Shown here piece by piece: positions 6,773 through 10,696 of a DNA stretch of 10,696 nt. The first letter of the stretch is position 1. Every line of letters starts with the position of its first letter. The notes under the pieces are model-generated. The model was given only the letters and a program-made list of their open reading frames with translations. It made no database searches and was not told the origin of the DNA. The stretch spans positions 1-10,696 of the forward strand of contig CAZGPI010000023.1 of NCBI GenBank assembly GCA_964527595.1. The letters are read 5' to 3'. The translations under genes were made by a program, and so were the position numbers. The stretch is from GWF2-38-10 sp964527595. GTDB taxonomy: Bacteria > Babelota > Babeliae > Babelales > RVW-14.

Positions 6773-6958
6773 TTACCAGCTGGCTTTTTTAACGCCAGGT
6801 AATAAACCTTCTAATGCATACTTTCTAAAACACAACCGACACATCAAAAACATCCTTAAGAAGCTGCGTGACCGCCCACACAAACGACAACGATTTCGTA
6901 CTCGTGTGGAAAACTTAGGAACTTTTTTCGATTTCTCAATGAGCGCTTTTCTTGCCAT
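6773..6958 (-). CDS. rpsN: 30S ribosomal protein S14, short zinc-binding type (uS14)
   Basis: S14 sits in the head of the small subunit and joins late in assembly with S3 and S10. This is the 61-residue zinc form (type Z), not the roughly 100-residue zinc-free form of E. coli. The ligands are visible as two CXXC pairs, C24/C27 (NRCRLCGR) and C40/C43 (MCRLCFRK), followed by the conserved tail GLLPGVKKASW. The length equals the type Z norm. The ATG at 6958 has AGG 6 nt upstream, sitting on the rplE stop codon, so it is probably coupled to rplE. Bacteria with type Z sometimes carry a zinc-free paralogue elsewhere; nothing here tells. Confidence 0.97.
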   Translation of the reverse strand: MARKALIEKSKKVPKFSTRVRNRCRLCGRSRSFLRMFLMCRLCFRKYALEGLLPGVKKASW

Positions 6959-6965
6959 AAAATAC

Positions 6966-7511
6966 CTAACTCTTTTGAAATGGCATATTAAATTTCTTCA
7001 ACAACGCATAGGCATGTTTATCATTCTTAGTCGTCGTATGAATTGTTATGTTAAACCCGCGGCTTTTATCGACTTTATCGTAGTCAACCTCAGGGAAAAC
7101 CATCCAATCCTTAATGCCTAAGTTATAATTACCATCCCCGTCAAACTTTACGCCAACCCCTTGAAAATCTCGAACAGCTGGAAGTACCACATTAATTAAT
7201 TTGTCTAAAAAATGATACATACCTGACTTACGCAAAGTAACCTTAACCCCTATGGGCATACCTTGGCGCAACTTAAATGCCGCAATAGATGTTTTTGCAA
7301 GAGTCTTGACTGCAACCTGACCCGTAATCTTTTCAATAATCTCTTTAACTTGGTTCAATACCTTGCCATCAGCAACGGCTTCTTTTACGCCGATATTAAC
7401 CACTATCTTACTTAACGCAGGAACCTGCATGATATTCTCGAGTTTCAATTCCCCGAAAAGATCAGAACGCAGCTGCGTCTTGTATTGTTCTTCTAATCTT
7501 GACTTTATCAT
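6966..7511 (-). CDS. rplE: 50S ribosomal protein L5 (uL5)
   Basis: L5 binds 5S rRNA together with L18 and forms part of the central protuberance, contacting the P-site tRNA. Family marks include IVVNIGVKEA in the first third, TLAKTSIAAFKLRQGMPIGVKVTLR in the middle and FDGDGNYNLGIKDWMVFPE with YDKVDKSRGFNITI towards the end. From the ATG at 7511 it has 181 residues, near the usual 179-180. A TTG two codons earlier is open, but the nearest purine-rich site (AGG) is only 3 nt from it and 9 nt from the ATG, so the ATG is preferred. The stop codon TAG overlaps the ribosome site of rpsN. Confidence 0.97.
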   Translation of the reverse strand: MIKSRLEEQYKTQLRSDLFGELKLENIMQVPALSKIVVNIGVKEAVADGKVLNQVKEIIEKITGQVAVKTLAKTSIAAFKLRQGMPIGVKVTLRKSGMYHFLDKLINVVLPAVRDFQGVGVKFDGDGNYNLGIKDWMVFPEVDYDKVDKSRGFNITIHTTTKNDKHAYALLKKFNMPFQKS

Positions 7512-7530
7512 GATCAATTACCTACTTGCG

Positions 7531-7845
7531 TTAAAATGCTTCTTTACAACGATGACAAATTCTTGCCTTGTCGTTACCTTCCAGAAATTTCATCTGAACA
7601 CGACATGGCTTCTTGCAAGAAGGACACATTGGCATAACTCTGCACAATGGAACATACCCTTCTTCTTTAACCAGGCCGCCTTTTTCTCCTGCCCGTCGAG
7701 CCTTAACATGTCGCGTTACAACCCCAACGTCTTTTACCAACACTAGATCCTTTTTAGGATCTACTGAGATCACCAATCCCTGCTTTCCCTTATCTTTCCC
7801 AGATAAGACAAGAACGGTGTCATTTTTCTTTACCCGGCTTAACAT
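7531..7845 (-). CDS. rplX: 50S ribosomal protein L24 (uL24), zinc-finger form
   Basis: L24 starts large-subunit assembly by binding the 5' region of 23S rRNA and later lies by the tunnel exit. Residues 3-48 form the KOW domain (KKNDTVLVLSGKDKGKQG). The C-terminal part carries two cysteine pairs, C74/C77 (MCPSCKK) and C97/C100 (ICHRC), a likely zinc ribbon found in L24 of many but not all bacteria. The length of 104 residues is typical. The ATG at 7845 is preceded by GGAT 5 nt away and GAGG about 11 nt away, so initiation is supported only moderately. It lies between rplN (21-nt spacer) and rplE, as usual. Confidence 0.96.
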   Translation of the reverse strand: MLSRVKKNDTVLVLSGKDKGKQGLVISVDPKKDLVLVKDVGVVTRHVKARRAGEKGGLVKEEGYVPLCRVMPMCPSCKKPCRVQMKFLEGNDKARICHRCKEAF

Positions 7846-7866
7846 AATTTATCCAACCTCGTTTGC

Positions 7867-8235
7867 TTACAAAACCTCAGGTGCTAAAGATATGATCTTT
7901 GAATACCCAGCAGTTCTTAATTCTCTTGCCACAGGACCAAAAATACGAGTCCCTACAGGCTGTTTTTCCTTATCGATAATGACTGCTGCATTATCATCAA
8001 ACCTAATATAACTGCCATCCTGACGTCGGACCTCTTTCCTGGTCCTTACAATTACCGCATCAAGAACTTCGCTCTTTTTTACGGTTCCGCCAGGGATAGC
8101 TTTTTTTACAGTAACTTTAACGATATCGCCCAAAAAGGCATATCGCTTTTTAGTACTGCCTGTTATTCGAATAACCTGAAGTTTTTTAGCCCCAGAATTA
8201 TCCGCTACTTCAAGCATCGCTCGTTCTGCTACCAT
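7867..8235 (-). CDS. rplN: 50S ribosomal protein L14 (uL14)
   Basis: L14 lies at the subunit interface of the large subunit, contacts 16S rRNA in the joined ribosome and is the docking site for the silencing factor RsfS in bacteria that have it. The signature VADNSGAKKL at residues 10-19 is intact, as are the KVTVKKAIPGG strand and the C-terminal GSYIRFDDNAAVIID and GTRIFGPVARELR motifs. The length of 122 residues is exactly the family norm. The ATG at 8235 has AGGG about 9 nt upstream. In model bacteria this gene opens the spc operon. The 15-nt spacer to rpsQ holds no promoter-like sequence that I can see, so the S10 and spc sets may be cotranscribed here. Confidence 0.98.
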   Translation of the reverse strand: MVAERAMLEVADNSGAKKLQVIRITGSTKKRYAFLGDIVKVTVKKAIPGGTVKKSEVLDAVIVRTRKEVRRQDGSYIRFDDNAAVIIDKEKQPVGTRIFGPVARELRTAGYSKIISLAPEVL

Positions 8236-8250
8236 TGCGTATTACCCTCT

Positions 8251-8526
8251 TTAATGTTTTTCAAGAACACGAACCAAGGCCATATGCTTCGTTTTTGACA
8301 TAGGTCGCGATTCCTTAATTTCAACCCAGTCGCCAATTTTAGCTGCATTGTTCTCATCGTGAACGTGATACTTCTTGTGTCGTCGCACAATCTTACCATA
8401 CAAAGGATGCCTTAATGCTCGTGAAACTTTGACTACAATGGTCTTGTCCATTTTGTCAGAAACAACTTCGCCCGATACTAAACGAGCATCCTTCTTCTGT
8501 GAAACCACTTTTGCCGCTTCTGCCAT
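8251..8526 (-). CDS. rpsQ: 30S ribosomal protein S17 (uS17)
   Basis: S17 is an early-assembly protein that binds the 5' domain of 16S rRNA. The OB-fold core runs from about residue 15 (GEVVSDKMDKTIVVKV), through RHPLYGKIVRRHKKYHVHDE, to the signature GDWVEIKESRPMSKTKH near residues 65-81. The length is 91 residues, a little over the common 80-88, owing to a short charged N-terminal lead. Only 3 nt separate it from the rpmC stop, and its ribosome site GAGG lies in the last sense codons of rpmC, 6 nt before the ATG. This arrangement makes translational coupling to rpmC likely. It marks the end of the S10-type gene set; rplN follows after 15 nt with no visible terminator. Confidence 0.97.
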   Translation of the reverse strand: MAEAAKVVSQKKDARLVSGEVVSDKMDKTIVVKVSRALRHPLYGKIVRRHKKYHVHDENNAAKIGDWVEIKESRPMSKTKHMALVRVLEKH

Positions 8527-8529
8527 TGT

Positions 8530-8769
8530 TTACCTCAAGGCTTTTTTAGCTTTTTTGCGTTTAATTATTACCGTGTCTTGATTATCTTGCTGCTTCAAAA
8601 AAGTCAGAGCCCTTGCAACTTGAACTTTTAATTTACCGAACTGAGAAACATCTTTTACTTGCCCAGTAATTTTGCTCAACTTTAAGTTAAAAAGCTCTTT
8701 CCTTAATGACTCAACTTCCTGCTTCAACGCCGCTGTATCTAATTTTTTAAGATCTTTTTTTTCCATCAT
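8530..8769 (-). CDS. rpmC: 50S ribosomal protein L29 (uL29)
   Basis: L29 is a small helical hairpin protein at the tunnel exit of the large subunit, next to L23, near where nascent-chain factors dock. The sequence (MMEKKDLKKL, then KQEVESLRKELFNLKLSKITGQ and a second helix with KVQVARALTFL) matches the two-helix family. The open frame reaches an ATG at 8781, but that codon lacks a nearby ribosome site. The tandem ATGs at 8769 and 8766 have GGTG a few nt upstream and fit the family start, so I use 8769. The protein is then 79 residues, longer than the usual 60-70, because of a basic C-terminal extension (VIIKRKKAKKALR). The stop codon overlaps the ribosome site of rpsQ. Confidence 0.93.
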   Translation of the reverse strand: MMEKKDLKKLDTAALKQEVESLRKELFNLKLSKITGQVKDVSQFGKLKVQVARALTFLKQQDNQDTVIIKRKKAKKALR

Positions 8770-8787
8770 GTTTTCACCCATATTTCG

Positions 8788-9228
8788 TCAATTAGATTGA
8801 CCTTCTGTTGCCAAAAGCTCTTCCTTAGACACAAATCGAGTCTTCATTGGAAGCTTGTAAGCCGCAGCTTTTAATATTTCCCTTGCTTCTTCTCTTGTGA
8901 GGCCTCCACCAAGTTCCAATATGACTCTGTCTCGCTTTACCACGGCAACCCACAACTCAGTACTTCCCTTGCCCTTACCCATTCGGGTTTCGGCTGGTTT
9001 TTTTGAAACAGGTTTATCGGGAAACAATCTCAAAAATAATGAGCCAACCTTCTTCAATCGCTTGGATACCGTAACACGGACAGATTCTATTTGACGTGCC
9101 GACACCCATGAAGGCTCAACGGCAACCAACCCAAAATCTCCAAATGCAATCGTACGTGCACCCTTTGAGCGTCCACCCATTCGGCCTTTTTGCATTTTTC
9201 TAAATTTTGTTTTCTTTGGCATTAACAT
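8788..9228 (-). CDS. rplP: 50S ribosomal protein L16 (uL16)
   Basis: L16 binds 23S rRNA near the A site and helps position aminoacyl-tRNA; it is one of the last proteins to join the large subunit. The N-terminus MLMPKKTKFRKMQKGRM matches the family's opening (MLMPKR.KYRK). The central RMGKGKGSTELWVAVV and the C-terminal EILKAAAYKLPMKTRFV are also family signatures. The length of 146 residues is slightly above the common 135-145. The ATG start at 9228 has GGA about 8 nt upstream, and an alternative ATG two codons later is not needed. The gene sits between rpsC (25-nt spacer) and rpmC, the standard order. Confidence 0.97.
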   Translation of the reverse strand: MLMPKKTKFRKMQKGRMGGRSKGARTIAFGDFGLVAVEPSWVSARQIESVRVTVSKRLKKVGSLFLRLFPDKPVSKKPAETRMGKGKGSTELWVAVVKRDRVILELGGGLTREEAREILKAAAYKLPMKTRFVSKEELLATEGQSN

Positions 9229-9253
9229 AGCACTATTCCTTTATTCTCGTTGT

Positions 9254-9874
9254 TTAGTATTCGCCCTTGCAAATCCAAACTTTGACGCCAATAACGCCAT
9301 AGGTTGTGTTTGCTTCCGCAAGTGCATAATCTACATTGCATCGCAATGTATGCAAGGGAATAGAGCCAAGTCTTAACCATTCGACACGAGCAATTTCAGC
9401 GCCACCTATACGACCAGCGATGCAAATCTTAATCCCCTTTGCACCACCCTTTAATGCCGTAAATCCAGCTTTTTTAATTAAGCGCTTATAACTAACACGT
9501 TTCTCAAGTTGCTCTGCAATGCTTTTGGCAACTAAATTAGCATTAATCTCTGGCGCTTTAACTTCTTGAACCGAAATTTCTATATTCTTTTTCAGTTGTT
9601 GATGAAGTTCTTGCTTAATTTGCTCAATGCCTTGTCCCTTTTTTCCGATAATCGAACCAGGACGCGATGCATAAATAATAATCCGAACGTTATCAACTGC
9701 TTTCTCAATAACAACCTTTGCAACATCAGAATCATTGAGTTTGCCTTTAAGATATCTTCTAATTGCAAAGTCCTCTAACACTTCTTTGCCATAAGACTTT
9801 TTGGCAAACCAGTGTGCACTCCAATCCTCGTAGATACCTAATCTAAAACCTAATGGATGTACTTTCTGTCCCAC
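9254..9874 (-). CDS. rpsC: 30S ribosomal protein S3 (uS3)
   Basis: S3 forms part of the mRNA entry channel of the small subunit together with S4 and S5. The protein opens with the family hallmark GQKVHPLGFRLG. It has a KH domain whose GXXG loop is GKKG at residues 77-80, then the C-terminal S3 domain (AGRIGGAEIAR, and near the end TTYGVIGVKVWICKGEY). The start is GTG with AGAGG 6 nt upstream; the next codon gives the conserved Gly-Gln, so GTG is very likely right. At 206 residues it is shorter than most bacterial S3 (about 210-240) because it stops right after the KGE motif and lacks the variable tail. It lies between rplV and rplP as expected. Confidence 0.97.
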   Translation of the reverse strand: MGQKVHPLGFRLGIYEDWSAHWFAKKSYGKEVLEDFAIRRYLKGKLNDSDVAKVVIEKAVDNVRIIIYASRPGSIIGKKGQGIEQIKQELHQQLKKNIEISVQEVKAPEINANLVAKSIAEQLEKRVSYKRLIKKAGFTALKGGAKGIKICIAGRIGGAEIARVEWLRLGSIPLHTLRCNVDYALAEANTTYGVIGVKVWICKGEY

Positions 9875-9880
9875 GGAGCA

Positions 9881-9885
9881 CCTCT
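9881..9885 (-). promoter_or_regulatory. Shine-Dalgarno site for the GTG start of rpsC
   Basis: AGAGG on the minus strand lies 6 nt before the GTG codon at 9874. No ATG gives the conserved GQKVHP start, so this site fixes rpsC as a GTG-initiated gene. Confidence 0.75.
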
Positions 9886-9903
9886 AGCTATCAATCTCAC
9901 ACA

Positions 9904-10245
9904 TTACATTTTTTTATCTAAAACAATCTCAACATGACTCAAGCGCTTGCGTTGCATATTCGCTCGACCCATCGCACCAGGCTTGAAATACTTAATAATA
10001 GGACCCTGGTCAACCTTAATCTCTTTAATGTAAAGTTTTTCCATGGAATCTATCTCTGGATGCAAATTCCGCGCATTTGAGTATGCTGAATAAAGCGCCT
10101 TGACGATAGGCGTCACACGCTTTAATGAGCATGTTTTCAACCAGGCATACGCCTTGTCAACCGTATTGCCACGAATTACATCCGCGAACGGACGCAATTT
10201 ATATGGCGAGATACGTATAAATCTGCTTACTGCTTTGGATAGCAT
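9904..10245 (-). CDS. rplV: 50S ribosomal protein L22 (uL22)
   Basis: L22 binds 23S rRNA and sends a long beta hairpin into the nascent-chain exit tunnel, where macrolides act. Family marks are FIRISPYKLRPFADVIRG near residues 9-26 and the hairpin and C-terminal strand from residue 81 (GPIIKYF... to KRLSHVEIVL). The length from this ATG is 113 residues, normal for the family. An in-frame TTG at 10272 would add nine residues, but AGGG stands 6 nt before the ATG at 10245 and L22 proteins normally begin just ahead of the RISP motif, so I use the ATG. Within the tunnel hairpin the usual F-x-P-R-A-x-G-R-A reads FKPGAMGRA, so one conserved Arg is Gly. The spacer to rpsC is 29 nt. Confidence 0.96.
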   Translation of the reverse strand: MLSKAVSRFIRISPYKLRPFADVIRGNTVDKAYAWLKTCSLKRVTPIVKALYSAYSNARNLHPEIDSMEKLYIKEIKVDQGPIIKYFKPGAMGRANMQRKRLSHVEIVLDKKM

Positions 10246-10284
10246 ATTCAACCCTATTGTATCAAAAAACAATTAACTTGTAAC

Positions 10285-10632
10285 CTATTTCGCAGCTTTT
10301 CCAGATTTTGCTGCTGGTGCAGATTTTGCCGTCTTTGCAGCAGGAGCTGAAGAAGAAGATTTTTCCGCTTTTCGCTGACCACTATGCACTCTGAAAGTAC
10401 GTGTAGGAGCAAACTCTCCAAGAGCATGTCCTACCATGTTTTCCGTTAAGAAAACAGATACGAATTTTCTTCCATCATGAACTGCAATAGTTAGGCCAAC
10501 CATTTCTGGAACAACCATACTTGCGCGTTTATACGTTTTTATTACATCGCGCTTACCCGATGCTTTTACTTTCTTAATTTTTTCAACTAATGAAGCTTCT
10601 ACGTAAGGACCTTTACTTATCGAACGTGCCAT
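10285..10632 (-). CDS. rpsS: 30S ribosomal protein S19 (uS19) with Ala/Lys-rich tail
   Basis: S19 sits in the head of the small subunit, forms a complex with S13 and lies near the A-site tRNA. The family pattern is clear: MARSISKGPYVE at the start, then the conserved core around residues 45-85 with GHALGEFAPTRTFR. The protein has 115 residues, against roughly 90-95 for most bacterial S19. The excess is a C-terminal tail from about residue 88 made almost only of Ala, Lys, Ser and Pro, holding two copies of a nine-residue unit (95-103 and 104-112). The ATG start has AAGGA 8 nt upstream. The gene follows rplB and precedes rplV, as in the usual S10 operon. The tail is probably flexible and may contact rRNA; that is inference. 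Confidence 0.97.
   Translation of the reverse strand: MARSISKGPYVEASLVEKIKKVKASGKRDVIKTYKRASMVVPEMVGLTIAVHDGRKFVSVFLTENMVGHALGEFAPTRTFRVHSGQRKAEKSSSSAPAAKTAKSAPAAKSGKAAK
10297..10350 (-). repeat. two 27-nt coding repeats in the rpsS tail
   Basis: Two adjacent 27-nt units encode SAPAAKTAK and SAPAAKSGK. By my count the DNA copies agree at 19 of 27 positions, and five of the eight differences are silent third-position changes. The peptide repeat is therefore better kept than the DNA repeat, so it is not a very recent duplication. It could also reflect simple low-complexity drift in an Ala/Lys tail. Confidence 0.7.
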
Positions 10633-10651
10633 ATCTTCTATCCTTTATTTA

Positions 10652-10696
10652 TTACTTTCTGCGCTTCAAAATTGCAGTACTCTTACGTTTTCTTGT
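10652..10696 (-). CDS. rplB: 50S ribosomal protein L2 (uL2), C-terminal end only
   Basis: Only the last 14 codons and a TAA stop are inside the window, reading TRKRKSTAILKRRK. A highly basic tail of this kind, rich in Arg and Lys and ending just before rpsS, is how bacterial L2 finishes. L2 binds 23S rRNA near the peptidyl transferase centre and is needed for subunit joining. The identification rests on this short tail and on its place directly upstream of rpsS, which is the standard S10-operon order (rplB, rpsS, rplV, rpsC). The spacer to rpsS is 19 nt. The remainder of the gene lies beyond the right edge. Confidence 0.85.
   Translation of the reverse strand, partial: TRKRKSTAILKRRK

Noticed and set aside
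7744..7763. 8-bp inverted repeat with a 4-nt loop inside rplX
   Set aside because: It falls in coding sequence (VDPKKDLV) and a stem of this size is expected by chance in about 10 kb when several loop lengths are allowed.
6723..8011. Long plus-strand open frames (6723-7121, 7363-7746, 7613-8011)
   Set aside because: They lie antisense to rpsN, rplE, rplX and rplN, whose proteins are clearly conserved. The plus-strand products resemble no family I know and have no convincing ribosome sites.
1..10696. A novel system hidden in the cluster
   Set aside because: Every reading frame of note is a standard translation, secretion or transcription gene in conserved order, with no inserted foreign gene, array, mobile element or unexplained gap above 100 nt.

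Overview
This window is part of the S10-spc-alpha ribosomal protein cluster of a bacterium. Every gene lies on the minus strand, so transcription runs from position 10696 down to position 1. I recognise 24 protein genes: 22 complete, plus the 3' end of rplB at the right edge and the 5' end of rpoA at the left edge. The DNA is moderately AT-rich. Spacers are short (0 to about 50 nt, with two overlaps), apart from a 63-nt gap between infA and rpmJ and a 100-nt gap between rpsD and rpoA. No stretch over 300 bases lacks a gene. I see no tRNA, rRNA, mobile element, CRISPR array or plus-strand gene.

Layout in the direction of transcription. The S10-type part is rplB (end), rpsS, rplV, rpsC, rplP, rpmC, rpsQ. 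The spc-type part is rplN, rplX, rplE, rpsN, rpsH, rplF, rplR, rpsE, rplO, secY. The junction and alpha-type part is map, infA, rpmJ, rpsM, rpsK, rpsD, rpoA (start). Two genes often found here are absent. rpmD (L30) is missing because rplO overlaps rpsE directly. adk is missing between secY and map.

The genes supply the small and large ribosomal subunits (S3, S4, S5, S8, S11, S13, S14, S17, S19; L2, L5, L6, L14, L15, L16, L18, L22, L24, L29, L36), the initiation factor IF-1, the methionine aminopeptidase that trims new proteins, the SecY channel that accepts exported chains from the ribosome, and the RNA polymerase alpha subunit. Shine-Dalgarno sites are clear (for example GGAGGT before rpsH) and many sit in or beside the upstream gene's stop codon, which suggests translational coupling. 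They also show that several genes start at an ATG downstream of the longest open frame, and that secY, rplR and rpsC start with GTG.

The gene order is bacterial and common to many phyla. S14 is the short zinc type, and S4, L24 and L36 also carry zinc-ligand sets. The lack of rpmD and adk, together with the divergent sequences, would fit an under-sampled phylum; Dependentiae (TM6) is a guess only and the sequence does not settle it. This is an ordinary core region, and I find no undescribed system. The points worth a second look are a perfect 11-bp stem-loop in the rpsD-rpoA spacer, the loss of rpmD with gene overlap, the secY start buried in rplO, and a repeated Ala/Lys tail on S19.
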